Shown here: positions 50,501 to 59,317 of the stretch, piece after piece
Layout of the letters: each line of letters begins with the position of its first letter
How positions within the stretch are numbered: position 1 is the first letter of the stretch
DNA from: Luethyella okanaganae
GTDB taxonomy: Bacteria; Actinomycetota; Actinomycetes; Actinomycetales; Microbacteriaceae
Direction: 5' to 3'
DNA length: 64,000 bases
Assembly: GCF_042660285.1 (NCBI RefSeq)
Contig: NZ_JBHSTP010000001.1
Coordinates: 1,550,001 to 1,614,000 of the forward strand
The notes under the pieces: generated by a model
The model's database searches: none
Told to the model about the DNA's origin: nothing
What the model saw: only the letters and a program-made list of their open reading frames with translations
Program-made: the position numbers and the translations under genes

Positions 50501-51050
50501 GGGTGGCTGCAACCTCCCGTTCCATGAACGCAACCACCTCCGCAACCGCAGCATGGTGCGCGTCCGCGATCAGCGCCTGCGTGCCCGCGTCCGCGACCGC
50601 CCACAACACGGACGCGGACTTCGGGATCGAGAACGTGAAGTCATACCCCGCGACGGCGCGCCGCGTCCCACGCGCCACCTCCTCGGCCTCGATCCGCGCG
50701 ACCGCCTCCGCCCGCGAGGCGGGACCGAGCTCCGGGTCGAGGGCGGCGGTGCGCTCCTGGACACGCTCGGCCTCGGTCTTGTAGCCGGGATACGCCAGGC
50801 CAAGCGGGTCGCCCGTGACTGGGCTCCGGCCCATCCCGACCAGCAGCTGCAGCTGGGATTCGGAGACCTGATCGCCGACCTGGATCGCGCCACCGAGCGC
50901 GGCGACGCCCGCGCCGAGCCAGCGGCCCGGCGGGCTGCCCTCCTCGGCGTAGTAGCGGGTCAACGGCGTGGACAGGGAGCGGTCGCCGTCGCCGGCTGCG
51001 ACGGTGCGCAGCAGGTACTTGTAGCCATCACCCGCCGACATCACCCGCAT
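47514..51050 (-). CDS. MobF/TrwC-type relaxase-helicase (TraA-like)
   Basis: A protein of 1178 residues. The N-terminal relaxase has Tyr near residues 10-12 and 33-34 and the metal-binding His triad PHLHTHVV (His 218, 220, 222). The C-terminal helicase has Walker A GPAGAGKTTAMNA, Walker B VVVDEASLAG and the RecD-like VTSYRAQGITVD / ENLYVALTRGR. It would nick and unwind element DNA for conjugative transfer. The ATG at 51050 is the first good start; an upstream GTT-ACG stretch lacks one. A large hairpin lies upstream at 51166-51240. Confidence 0.92.
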   Translation of the reverse strand: MRVMSAGDGYKYLLRTVAAGDGDRSLSTPLTRYYAEEGSPPGRWLGAGVAALGGAIQVGDQVSESQLQLLVGMGRSPVTGDPLGLAYPGYKTEAERVQERTAALDPELGPASRAEAVARIEAEEVARGTRRAVAGYDFTFSIPKSASVLWAVADAGTQALIADAHHAAVAEVVAFMEREVAATRTGATARNGAVAQVDVRGLIATAFDHYDSRAGDPHLHTHVVISNKVQTVLDGKWRSLDGRPMHAATVALSELHEAVFADHLTRAFGVEWEACDMGRDRNPAWAVATVPEELVKEFSSRSRHIDAEKNRLIAEYVAKHGRQPPAATIIKLRAQATLTTRPEKEVHSLADLTAQWRHRTGRFLGRDATAWARQVTANKAPLLLRADDIPLEVIASLGRSVVDVVGEKRSTWRRWNLTAEAARQTMRYRFASTVDREAIVGLVVDAAEAASLRLTPPELASSPVTFRRPDGTSVFRPKHSTVFSSEGLLAAEDRLLDRARTMNGPTVLLATVERVAAKPDREGRVLGEDQAAALASVAVSGRIVDVLVGPAGAGKTTAMNALRRAWEHEHGPGSVVGLAPSAVAAQVLADDLGVQTENTAKWWQNHLTRGEAFRQGQLVVVDEASLAGTLSLDRIAALAAEAGAKVLLVGDYAQLQSVDAGGAFSLLVHDRGDAPELVDIHRFQNDWEKAASLGLRHGRTEVIDTYLDHGRIQAGETVAMVDAAYTAWRTDREAGWATVLVTDSTESVQALNQRARTDLILDGTVGGTREVELHDGTRAAVGDTVITRRNDRRLRAGRSWVRNGDRWIVTDVRDDGSVTLRRAGQKWGGSVVLPAEYTAEHLDLGYAVTSYRAQGITVDTSHVLVDTAMTRENLYVALTRGRNANRAYVTIDKPDDSHQGPHPGDNTDATARSVLFGVLQHVGVELSAHETIAVEQEAWANIGQLAAEYETLAAAAQRDRWANLVRVSGLTEEEAEDAIASPAFGALTAELRRAEANHHDIETLLPRLVRARDFTDADDIAAVLHYRVARATARPAGSGRARKAPRLIAGLVPDATGTMRDEFRQALTERRDLIETRADALLDTALTEKQTWTRALGTPPKDAKTEATWRRLARTVVAYRDRYDITDHTPLGVPAEDDAQKIDAARAKAALDRARSLARGAGEEPQRRPEREPVGRAL

Positions 51051-51165
51051 CGAAACCGTAACCGAATCACCGCCTTTCGACAGCGAGGTGAGCAGACGGT
51101 GACCGCGCGAATTACCGTCAACCTGGGTTGACGACCTCGACCTGCAAGACGCGTGGCAGCTCAGA

Positions 51166-51240
51166 AGCGGGGTCCGTCGCGGCGGCTGGCGTCCTTCCTG
51201 CCCCCGCCAGGAAGAACGCCAGCCGCCGCGACGGACCCCG
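51166..51240. other. Large perfect-stem hairpin, candidate oriT
   Basis: Arms 51166-51199 and 51207-51240 are complementary over 34 bp with a single mismatch that still allows a G-U pair; the loop is 7 bases of mostly C. It lies 116 bp upstream of the relaxase start, inside the element, where MobF relaxases usually have their transfer origin. A strong terminator is an alternative, but there is no T run. Confidence 0.6.
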
Positions 51241-51408
51241 CCTATGAGCGCCCAGAACCCACGCTCCGACCCTCCAAACAGGGGGCCGGAGCAGTCGCCT
51301 GCCCGCGAATTGGTGCACCTCGCGGGCACCTATTGGTCCACTCCGGCAGCGTCGGCGCCCAACGCGAGTGGTCCACTTCACCGGCGGGCAGATCACCTGG
51401 ATCGGTCG

Positions 51409-51707
<299 letters not shown>

Positions 51708-51806
51708 NNNNNNNNNNNNNNNNNNNNNNNNNNNNNNNNNNNNNNNNNNNNNNNNNNNNNNNNNNNNNNNNNNNNNNNNNNNNNNNNNNNNNNNNNNNNN
51801 NNNNNN
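51708..51806. other. Assembly gap (99 N)
   Basis: A run of N that starts inside the third repeat unit. The assembler probably failed on the 81-bp array, so the true length may differ. Confidence 0.99.
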
Positions 51807-51916
51807 GCCACAGCCCGTGGCATCGACTCGCGCCGAAGACAACTTGTCAATGATAGCGCGCCTCAGAGGCGCTCTCGTGCACGCGCGATGTCGGCCGGTG
51901 ACCGTAAAGTACTGGC

Positions 51917-52516
51917 ATGGTGGTTCCCGGTGAGGTCACGATCGTCTCGGCGACAGACGCCCCATGGGCCGATGTCGAGCAGGTTTTCGGCACGCGAGGC
52001 GACCCGTCACGGTGCTGGTGCCAGTTCTTCAAGATGTCCAACGCCGGCTGGGACACGGCGAAAAGCGCCGAGTGCAAGGCTGAATTCCAGGCACAAGTAC
52101 GCGCGAGCGCCACCTCCCCCGGCGTGATCGCTTACTTGGATGGCGAGGCTGTCGGATGGTGCGCCGTCGAACCGCGCGTCAACTACAGTCGGCTCGCCCG
52201 CACCAAAATCGTGACCGACGGCAGTACCGAACCACTCGACGACGCATCCGTGTGGGCGGTCACCTGCTTCGTCGTACGCGTCGGCTATCGCCGCCGAGGC
52301 ATCGCCGCGGCACTACTGCTCGGTGCGATCGAGCAGGCACGCCGACATGGCGCCCGCGTGCTCGAGGGCTACCCGGTCGACGTGGCCGAGCGAGCCAAGA
52401 CATCGGCGGCGGAGCTGTACCACGGCTCCCTCTCGCTGTTCCTGGGCGCGGGCTTCGAAGTGGCATCACGGCCGAGCCCCGGCCGCCCCGTCACGCGGCT
52501 CCAACTCGCGACATAG
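51917..52516 (+). CDS. GNAT-family N-acetyltransferase
   Basis: A 199-residue acetyltransferase. The acetyl-CoA site is VRVGYRRRGIAAALLLGAIE (the R/Q-x-x-G-x-G/A type); GDPSRCWCQFFKM near the start is typical of a GNAT subgroup in actinobacteria. The substrate is unknown. It stands alone after the assembly gap. Confidence 0.85.
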   Translation: MVVPGEVTIVSATDAPWADVEQVFGTRGDPSRCWCQFFKMSNAGWDTAKSAECKAEFQAQVRASATSPGVIAYLDGEAVGWCAVEPRVNYSRLARTKIVTDGSTEPLDDASVWAVTCFVVRVGYRRRGIAAALLLGAIEQARRHGARVLEGYPVDVAERAKTSAAELYHGSLSLFLGAGFEVASRPSPGRPVTRLQLAT

Positions 52517-52578
52517 CGACCCATGCCGTCGGGCTGGGGGCTCGCCGGAATGTCGGTGGCCGGTGGTTGGATGTCGCT

Positions 52579-53973
52579 ATGAACAGCCGCTCTTCGTCGC
52601 TCCATCAGCCCGATTCGCCGAATCAGCCGGGTTCGCCCGATGCCTGGCTTCCGACGTTCTCCGGCGCGATGTCGGCTCTCATCGGCAGAGCCAGCGACGA
52701 CGATCGGATCATCGCCATGATGGCGGCCAATCGTGCCGCGTCTATCGAACGCGCACGAGCCTGGGCGATGATCTCCGATGAGGTCGTCGTGCACGGTCCG
52801 CAGCTGACCGCAGCGCGTCGCGAGGAATGGGTGCGGCGCAGCTTCGTGAGCGAGATGGCGTGTGCGCTGCAACTGCCCGAACGATCCGCGGAGCGTCTCA
52901 TCGACGAGAGCGAAATCCTGGTTCGCGAGCTCACTCGCACGCTCGACGCGCTCGCGAACGGCGATATCAGCTACCGGCACGCCCAAGTCGTCATCGACCA
53001 GGCCCGCACGCTGCCGTCCGAAGCACGCGTCGCCTTCGAGGCGGTCATGCTGACGACGGCCGCCACGGCGACGGTTGCCGAGTTGCGGCGCGCCGCCCTC
53101 CGTGAGCGGGAGCGGATGCATCCCGAATCGATCGCGAGCAGGCGTCGCACGGCTGTCGAAGAACGCCGCGTGGCACTTGATGGCACGTGCGACGGGATGG
53201 CCTGGCTGCACCATCACCTTCCGATCGAGCAGGCCGTGGGTGTGTTCAATCGCATCACCGCGGCGGCACGCAGCCTGCAGGGGTCACACGAGTCACGCAC
53301 ACTCGACCAATTGCGGGCGGATGTCGCGGCCTCATTGCTCCTCGACGGCGACTGCGACTACGACTACGACTACGACTACGACGATGAGCTTGCGAATGCG
53401 CCTCTGAAAGCAGAGGCGAAAACGAAGACGTCTCGTATGGCGGCGCTGCGCGGCATCCGGCCGACGGTCATCGTCACGGTTCCCGTGCTCACGCTACTCG
53501 GCCACGGCGACGAACCCGCCGAACTCGCCGGCCATGGTCCGATCGACGCGGACACCGCACGCGAGCTCGCCGCGCGCGCTCCGAGTTTCACACGTCTGCT
53601 CACCCATCCCGAGACCGGTGCGGTGCTCTCGATCGGCCGTGAAAGCTACACTGTGCCCGCCGATCTGAAACGCTGGCTATTACTGCGCGACGAGCGCTGC
53701 CGCTTCCCTGGTTGCGGGCGTCCGGCCCAGCAATGCGAACTCGACCACACGGTGGCCTGGCAGCACGGCGGGCGCACGGATGGTTCCAATCTCGCCTTTC
53801 TGTGCCGCAAGCATCACCGGCTCAAGCACCTGACGCACTGGCAGGCTCGACAAGACGACGACGGTGTGCTCGACTGGCGCTCACCCTCAAGGCGTCAATA
53901 CCGGACGCGCCCCGCGGTGAGACCGCCGGGATCGAGTCCGCCGCGCGAGTTGCCGAAGGATCCACCGTTCTAG
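52579..53973 (+). CDS. DUF222 / HNH endonuclease domain protein
   Basis: A 464-residue protein with an N-terminal DUF222 helical domain and a C-terminal HNH domain (CRFPGCGRP, ELDHTVAWQHGG, LCRKHHRLKHL). The family is present in many copies in Microbacteriaceae and other high-GC Gram-positives; its role is unclear. A run of Asp-Tyr dipeptides (DYDYDYDYD, bases about 53353-53381) comes from a 6-bp microsatellite and probably varies between strains. The ATG at 52579 was chosen as the frame upstream belongs to the acetyltransferase region. Confidence 0.87.
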   Translation: MNSRSSSLHQPDSPNQPGSPDAWLPTFSGAMSALIGRASDDDRIIAMMAANRAASIERARAWAMISDEVVVHGPQLTAARREEWVRRSFVSEMACALQLPERSAERLIDESEILVRELTRTLDALANGDISYRHAQVVIDQARTLPSEARVAFEAVMLTTAATATVAELRRAALRERERMHPESIASRRRTAVEERRVALDGTCDGMAWLHHHLPIEQAVGVFNRITAAARSLQGSHESRTLDQLRADVAASLLLDGDCDYDYDYDYDDELANAPLKAEAKTKTSRMAALRGIRPTVIVTVPVLTLLGHGDEPAELAGHGPIDADTARELAARAPSFTRLLTHPETGAVLSIGRESYTVPADLKRWLLLRDERCRFPGCGRPAQQCELDHTVAWQHGGRTDGSNLAFLCRKHHRLKHLTHWQARQDDDGVLDWRSPSRRQYRTRPAVRPPGSSPPRELPKDPPF

Positions 53974-54090
53974 ACGAAGTTCTAGACAGACGCAGCTCTA
54001 CCAGGGCGCTACCCGCTCGAGGCGCCGGCTCGACACCAGCCGAGCCCCGGGCCCTGAGCCCCCGAGCCCTGACGAGCCGCCGAAACCGTC

Positions 54091-55617
54091 CTAGCGTTTC
54101 CGTTTCTCACGCACGCGCATGTTCACGAAGATCGGCGAACCTTCGAAGCCGTGGATCTCACGTAGGCGGCGTTGGATGTAGCGACGGTATCCCGCATCCA
54201 GGAAACCCGTCGTGAACAACACGAACGTCGGCGGACGACTCGACGCCTGCGTACCGAACAGAACCCGCGGCTGCTTACCACCCCGCACAGGATGCGGATG
54301 CGCAGCCGTGAGCTCAGCCAAAAACGCATTGAACCTACCCGTCGGAATACGGGTATCCCACGACTCGAGCGCAAGCTCCAACGCCGGAACAAGCCTCTCC
54401 AGATGGCGACCCGTACGCGCGGAGATGTTCACACGTGGCGCCCACGACACATGCGCCAGATCCTGCTCGATCTCCCGCTCAAGATAACGACGACGGTCAT
54501 CGTCGAGCAGATCCCACTTGTTGAACGCGAGCACGAGCGCGCGACCGGACTCGAGCACGAGGTCGATGATCCGCACGTCCTGCTCGCTGAGCGGCTGGCT
54601 CACGTCGAGCATGACCACGGCGACCTCGGCCTTCTCGAGCGCGGCGCTCGTGCGCAACGAAGCGTAGAAGTCCGCCCCCTGCTGCAGGTGCACCCGACGG
54701 CGGATGCCGGCGGTGTCGACGAAGCGCCACACCTTGCCGCCAAGTTCCACCTGCTCGTCCACCGGGTCGCGCGTGGTGCCCGCGAGCTCGTTCACAACGA
54801 CCCGCTCCTCACCCGCCGCCTTGTTGAGCAGGCTCGACTTACCCACGTTCGGACGGCCCAGGATGGCGACACGACGCGGCCCGCCGACCTCGTCCTTCGC
54901 CACCTTCGAGACGAGCGGAAGCTCCTTGAGTATCTCATCGAGCAGGTCCGCGACTCCGCGCCCATGCAGAGCGGAGACGGGATATGGCTCGCCGAGGCCA
55001 AGGCTCCACAGCGCGGCTGCCTCCGGCTCCTGGCGGGCGTCGTCGACCTTGTTCGCGAGCAGGAGGACGGGCTTGCCGCTCTTGCGCAACAGTCGCACGA
55101 CCTGCTCGTCGGTCGAGGTCGCCCCAACGGTGGCGTCGACGACGAAGAGCACGAGGTCGGAGAGGTCGATGGCCACCTCGGCCTGGGCTGCGACGGAGGC
55201 GTCGATGCCGCGAGCGTCCGGCTCCCAACCACCGGTGTCGACGAGAGTGAAGCGACGGTCGTTCCACTCCCCCTTGTACGACACGCGGTCACGGGTCACC
55301 CCAGGGGTGTCCTCGACCACAGCCTCCCGGCGACCGAGGATGCGGTTGACGAGCGCCGACTTGCCCACGTTCGGGCGACCGACGATCGCGATCACAGGAA
55401 GCGCTGGAAGGTACCGGATCGCGTCCGGGTCTTCGGTGACGGCATCGAGCACGTCGAGGTCTTCCTCGTCGAGTTCGTAGTCGTCGAGGCCGGCACGCAA
55501 CGCGGTCGCGCGCTGGTGCGCGAGATCGTCGTCGAGGTCCGCCAGACGCGTGGCGAGCTCGTCGTCGGCCTCGGCAGGGTCCGCCGCGCGGAAGTCATCG
55601 TTCTCGGTGTCAGTCAT
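54091..55617 (-). CDS. der: Ribosome assembly GTPase Der (EngA)
   Basis: A 508-residue tandem GTPase needed for 50S assembly. G-domain 1 has GRPNVGKSALVNRI, DTPGVTRD and NKVD; G-domain 2 has GRPNVGKSSLLNKA, DTAGIRRR and NKWD; a KH-like C-terminal domain closes it. The N-terminal 75 residues are acidic, as often in actinobacteria. The ATG at 55617 gives MTDTENDDFRAAD. First of the housekeeping run; cmk lies 71 bp upstream. Confidence 0.96.
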   Translation of the reverse strand: MTDTENDDFRAADPAEADDELATRLADLDDDLAHQRATALRAGLDDYELDEEDLDVLDAVTEDPDAIRYLPALPVIAIVGRPNVGKSALVNRILGRREAVVEDTPGVTRDRVSYKGEWNDRRFTLVDTGGWEPDARGIDASVAAQAEVAIDLSDLVLFVVDATVGATSTDEQVVRLLRKSGKPVLLLANKVDDARQEPEAAALWSLGLGEPYPVSALHGRGVADLLDEILKELPLVSKVAKDEVGGPRRVAILGRPNVGKSSLLNKAAGEERVVVNELAGTTRDPVDEQVELGGKVWRFVDTAGIRRRVHLQQGADFYASLRTSAALEKAEVAVVMLDVSQPLSEQDVRIIDLVLESGRALVLAFNKWDLLDDDRRRYLEREIEQDLAHVSWAPRVNISARTGRHLERLVPALELALESWDTRIPTGRFNAFLAELTAAHPHPVRGGKQPRVLFGTQASSRPPTFVLFTTGFLDAGYRRYIQRRLREIHGFEGSPIFVNMRVREKRKR

Positions 55618-55688
55618 GGAGTCTCCTCGGGCTGATCTCACCTCGGCGCGCCCTGTGCAGGCTCTGCTCGATCAGCGGTGGTGCCGGC

Positions 55689-56363
55689 TCATCCGGCGTT
55701 CGTCGTGGCACGAATCACATCAATGACAGCATCGACGGTTTCGTCAAAATCAAATTCGGTGGAATCGACCGTCGTCACGCCGTCGGCCGCGTTCATGAAG
55801 TCGACCACTCGCGAATCCGCCTGGTCGCGTTTCTTGAGCAGCTCGCCGACGGTCTCGGCGGCGTGGTCCTGGAGCTCAGCGGAGCGCCTCGCCATTCTAG
55901 CCTCTTCCGACGCCGTGAGCAGGATCCGCACGGGAGCTCCGGGGGCAACGACGGTCGTGATGTCCCGCCCCTCGACGACAATGCCGGGTCGGTCGCTGGC
56001 CGCGGCAATGCTGCGGAACAGCTCGACCAGGTACTGGCGCACCTCGGGAATGCGCGCGATGTCGCTCACGACGGCCGAGACGCGTGGCTCTCGGATGGCC
56101 TCAGTCACGTCGCTCCCGCCGATCCGCACGTAGTACTCGTCGGGATGCGTGCCAACCTCGAAGTCGAAATCGGCCAGCGCCGTGATCACGGCGGCGGCAT
56201 CCCTCGAGTCGATGCCGCTCTCGAGCACAAGCCAGGCGAGGGCGCGATAGGCCGCACCCGTGTCGAGGTAGGCGAAACGGAGTCGACGTGCGACGGTTCT
56301 GCTCACGCTGGACTTGCCGCTGCCCGCCGGACCGTCGACGGCGACGAAAAGAGGAAGCGTCAC
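55689..56363 (-). CDS. cmk: Cytidylate kinase
   Basis: A 224-residue NMP kinase that phosphorylates CMP and dCMP. VAVDGPAGSGKSSVSRTVAR is the P-loop, IVVEGRDITTVVAPGAPV the family's GRDIGT region. The GTG at 56363 follows the tyrA stop by 4 bp and gives MTLPLFVAVDG; the longer frame lies inside tyrA. The cmk-der pair is conserved in actinobacteria. Confidence 0.95.
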   Translation of the reverse strand: MTLPLFVAVDGPAGSGKSSVSRTVARRLRFAYLDTGAAYRALAWLVLESGIDSRDAAAVITALADFDFEVGTHPDEYYVRIGGSDVTEAIREPRVSAVVSDIARIPEVRQYLVELFRSIAAASDRPGIVVEGRDITTVVAPGAPVRILLTASEEARMARRSAELQDHAAETVGELLKKRDQADSRVVDFMNAADGVTTVDSTEFDFDETVDAVIDVIRATTNAG

Positions 56364-56367
56364 CGGA

Positions 56368-57654
56368 TCAGCCCGCAATCCGCCAGCCGCGGGCGACCAG
56401 TTCTTCGGTGAGGCGCTCGACCGCCTCAGGAACGACGGAGATCTCGGCGAGCCCGACCTGCACACCCGGTGAGTGCTCGAGACGCACGTCCTCGAGATTG
56501 ACGCCGATCTCTCCGATCTCGTTGAAGAGGCGTGCGAGCTGTCCCGGCTTGTCGTCGACCATCACGATCATGGTCGAGAAACGTCTGTCGATGCCATGCT
56601 TGCCGGGCAGCCGCGCCACGCCGGCGTTGCCGCCCGCGAGTTCCTCGGCGACGCGGCGGCGGGCACCGGGCGCGGCCGGGTCGTCCAGAGCGTCGATGAA
56701 ACGGTCGAGATCGTCGCGATAGGCTGCGAGGATCTCGCGCACCGGTGCGGCATTCGCGCCGAGGATCTGCACCCACAGCTCGGGCTCGCTCGCGGCGACA
56801 CGGGTCACGTCGCGCAAGCCCTGACCGGCGAGGTTGACGGCGGCACTCGGCGCGTCGATGAGGCGACGCGCCATGAGACTCGACACCACCTGTGGCACGT
56901 GCGACACGAGGGCGACTCCGCGGTCGTGTTCTTCCGGCGTCATCTCCACCAGGGTGGCGCCGAGGTCCAGAATGAGGTCATCGATCACGCCCGCGCGCGG
57001 GTAGCTGATCGCATCATGCGCCGCCACCACCCACGGACGACCGATGAAGAGATCGGCCCGACCCTGGAGGGGGCCCCCGCGTTCGCGCCCGGCGAGCGGG
57101 TGCGAACCGATGTAGCGCGACACGTCAGCCCCGCGCACCCGCAGATTCTGCAGAATCTCGAGCTTGACGCTCGCGACATCGGTTACGATCGCCTCGGGGT
57201 ATTCGGCGAGTTCGCGCGCGATCACGTCGGCAGTGACATCCGGCGGCACGCACACCACGACGAGCTGCGGCTTGTCACCGGATACGGCCGGCCGGCCGGC
57301 CCCGTAGTCGGCAGCGATGCTCAAATGGGTGGGCGACGCGTCGGCGAGCACGACCTCGATGCCACGGGCACGCAGGCCGAGCCCGACGCTCGTGCCGAGC
57401 AGGCCGACGCCGACGACCCGCACCGGGCCGACGAGCCGCCCCCGGGACGCGGAGCCGCCGTTTCCAGAACCACTCGCCCCTAAACCGAGTGAACCGAGCG
57501 CCCCTGAACCCAAAGCCTCCGAATCGAGGACCATCGCACCGAGGGCTCCCGAGTCGCCAGGCCCGGAAGCGTCAACCTCCGAACCTGCTCTTGAACTACC
57601 TGCTCTTGAACTGCCGGCCCCCGAACCTCCGTCAATCGAATCGTCCTCCGCCAT
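56368..57654 (-). CDS. tyrA: Prephenate dehydrogenase
   Basis: A 428-residue enzyme of tyrosine synthesis. The NAD site is RVVGVGLLGTSVGLGLR, the active-site regions are SHPLAGRERGG and ALVSHVPQVVSSLMA, and an ACT-like domain ends the protein (MIVMVDDKPGQLARLFNEIG). The first 70 residues are a Gly/Ser/Ala low-complexity tail (SGALGSLGLGAS), not seen in most homologues; a start further in, near the GPVRVVG stretch, has no good codon. It abuts the rluB stop. Confidence 0.93.
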   Translation of the reverse strand: MAEDDSIDGGSGAGSSRAGSSRAGSEVDASGPGDSGALGAMVLDSEALGSGALGSLGLGASGSGNGGSASRGRLVGPVRVVGVGLLGTSVGLGLRARGIEVVLADASPTHLSIAADYGAGRPAVSGDKPQLVVVCVPPDVTADVIARELAEYPEAIVTDVASVKLEILQNLRVRGADVSRYIGSHPLAGRERGGPLQGRADLFIGRPWVVAAHDAISYPRAGVIDDLILDLGATLVEMTPEEHDRGVALVSHVPQVVSSLMARRLIDAPSAAVNLAGQGLRDVTRVAASEPELWVQILGANAAPVREILAAYRDDLDRFIDALDDPAAPGARRRVAEELAGGNAGVARLPGKHGIDRRFSTMIVMVDDKPGQLARLFNEIGEIGVNLEDVRLEHSPGVQVGLAEISVVPEAVERLTEELVARGWRIAG

Positions 57655-58458
57655 CTAGCGAACTCCCTGCTCTTCAGTGTTCTCGCCGGCTCCACTCGTC
57701 CGCGAAATGGTGAGCAGCTGGCCGAGCTCTTCCTTGGTCAGGTCGCGCACCCGGCCCACCTGCAGCGTGCCGAGACGCAGCGGGCCGAACTGCCGGCGAA
57801 CGAGCTCGACCACAGGGTGGCCGACGGCGTCGAGCATCCGGCGCACGATGCGGTTGCGACCGGAGTGCAGTGTGACCTCCACGAGACTGTAGGCACCATC
57901 ACCAGGTGGACCCAACAGGATGCGCGCCTTGTCTGCGTGGATCGGGCCGTCGTCGAGCTCAACCCCCTTCTGCAAGCGCCCGACGGTCTGCACGCTCATA
58001 CGCCCGTGCACCTTCGCGATGTAGGTCTTCGACACTCCGAACGACGGATGCGCGAGCGTGTGCGCGAGATCCCCGTCGTTCGTCAGGATGAGCAGGCCGC
58101 TCGTCTCAGCATCGAGTCGGCCGACGTTGAACAATCGCTCCTCGTAACCGATGGTGAAACGGGTGAGGTCGGGGCGTCCCTGCTCGTCCTTCATCGACGA
58201 GACGACACCTGTCGGCTTGTTGAGCATGAGGTAGCGCCTGGTCGTGTCGAGTTGCACCGCTGTGCCATCGACGGCGATGAGATCCGTCTCCGGATGGATG
58301 CGCGTGCCGAGCTCGGTGACGGTGTGTCCGTTGACCTCGATGCGGCCCTCGACGATGTATTGCTCAACGACCCGGCGAGAGGCGACCCCTGCGGCGGCGA
58401 GCGCCTTCTGCAGGCGCACGCCGTCGGCAGCGGCTTCGGTCTCGCTATGTGAGTGCAT
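57655..58458 (-). CDS. rluB: 23S rRNA pseudouridine synthase, RsuA/RluB family
   Basis: A 267-residue enzyme with an N-terminal S4 RNA-binding domain (VRLQKALAAAGVASRRVVEQ) and the catalytic Asp in GRLDAETSGLLILTNDG. The ATG at 58458 overlaps the end of scpB by 14 bp, the conserved scpA-scpB-rluB arrangement. The stop lies directly before the tyrA start. Confidence 0.94.
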   Translation of the reverse strand: MHSHSETEAAADGVRLQKALAAAGVASRRVVEQYIVEGRIEVNGHTVTELGTRIHPETDLIAVDGTAVQLDTTRRYLMLNKPTGVVSSMKDEQGRPDLTRFTIGYEERLFNVGRLDAETSGLLILTNDGDLAHTLAHPSFGVSKTYIAKVHGRMSVQTVGRLQKGVELDDGPIHADKARILLGPPGDGAYSLVEVTLHSGRNRIVRRMLDAVGHPVVELVRRQFGPLRLGTLQVGRVRDLTKEELGQLLTISRTSGAGENTEEQGVR

Positions 58459-59317
58459 TGTCGAATCCTTCCACGCCGTCGTCGAGCAGCGGGGAGATCG
58501 GCGGCAGCTCCTCGAGCGAGTTGATTCCGAGCTGAGTGAGCAGCAGATCGGTCGTCCCGTAATTGATGGCCCCCGTCTCGGCGTCGGTGAACACCTCGGT
58601 GATGAGCCCACGGCCGAGCAGCGTGCGCACGACCGAGTCCACGTTCACGGCACGAATGGACGCGATCGCACCACGGCTGATCGGCTGCTTGTAGGCGATC
58701 ACGGCGAGCGTTTCCAACGCGGCCTGCGACAGCCTCGTAGGGTTCTGGGTGAGCACGAAGTCGGCGATGACGGGGTCGTGATCCTGGCGCACGTAAATGC
58801 GCCAGCCGCCGGCCACCTCGCGCAGCTCGAAGCCCCGACGGGTGCCCTTGGCCGAGCCTGCCGCCTCGGGATCGGAGCCCGCCACGGCAGGCAGGACACC
58901 GTCATAGTCGGCAACGAGGCGCGCGATCGCGGCCTGCACCTCGACCACGGGACGTCTGACGGCGGTTGCCAGGTGCACCACGCCCTGCGGCTCGTCGGCG
59001 ACCATGAGGATGGCCTCGAGCGCGCGTTCCACGTCTTCGACAACCGGTCGTCTTTCGTAGACGGGCGTTCCGACGTCGGCTAGGCCCCCTTCGGCGTCCA
59101 ACGCTTCGAGGCCCGGAGTTCCTGTCACTGCGGCCTCAGCCTCGGCAGCTGCGGCTGCGGTGTCAACGGTTTCAGCGTCAGCGGTTTCAGTGACAACGGT
59201 TTCAGTGACAATGGCCTCGACGTCAACGGTTTCAGCGTCAACGGCCTCGACGTCAACGGTTTCAGCGTCAACTGTTTCGGCCTCCGCGATGTTGAGGTTA
59301 TCGGCGTCAGTTGTCAT
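58445..59317 (-). CDS. scpB: Segregation and condensation protein B
   Basis: A 290-residue ScpB with the winged-helix pair typical of the family (VEDVERALEAILMVADEPQG, LSQAALETLAVIAYKQPISR, LLTQLGINSLEELPP). Residues 8-60 are an acidic repeat of AETVDVEAV-like units encoded by near-identical 9- to 18-bp repeats (59160-59290), probably a variable linker. It overlaps scpA by 11 bp. Works with ScpA and SMC in chromosome condensation. Confidence 0.94.
   Translation of the reverse strand: MTTDADNLNIAEAETVDAETVDVEAVDAETVDVEAIVTETVVTETADAETVDTAAAAAEAEAAVTGTPGLEALDAEGGLADVGTPVYERRPVVEDVERALEAILMVADEPQGVVHLATAVRRPVVEVQAAIARLVADYDGVLPAVAGSDPEAAGSAKGTRRGFELREVAGGWRIYVRQDHDPVIADFVLTQNPTRLSQAALETLAVIAYKQPISRGAIASIRAVNVDSVVRTLLGRGLITEVFTDAETGAINYGTTDLLLTQLGINSLEELPPISPLLDDGVEGFDNALT

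Noticed and set aside
48924..51131. 735-residue plus-strand ORF over the relaxase
   Set aside because: Antisense shadow in GC-rich DNA; the minus frame shows complete relaxase and helicase motifs.
54172..55635. 487-residue plus-strand ORF over der
   Set aside because: It is the antisense shadow of the der gene, whose GTPase motifs are complete on the minus strand; the plus reading has no recognisable domain.
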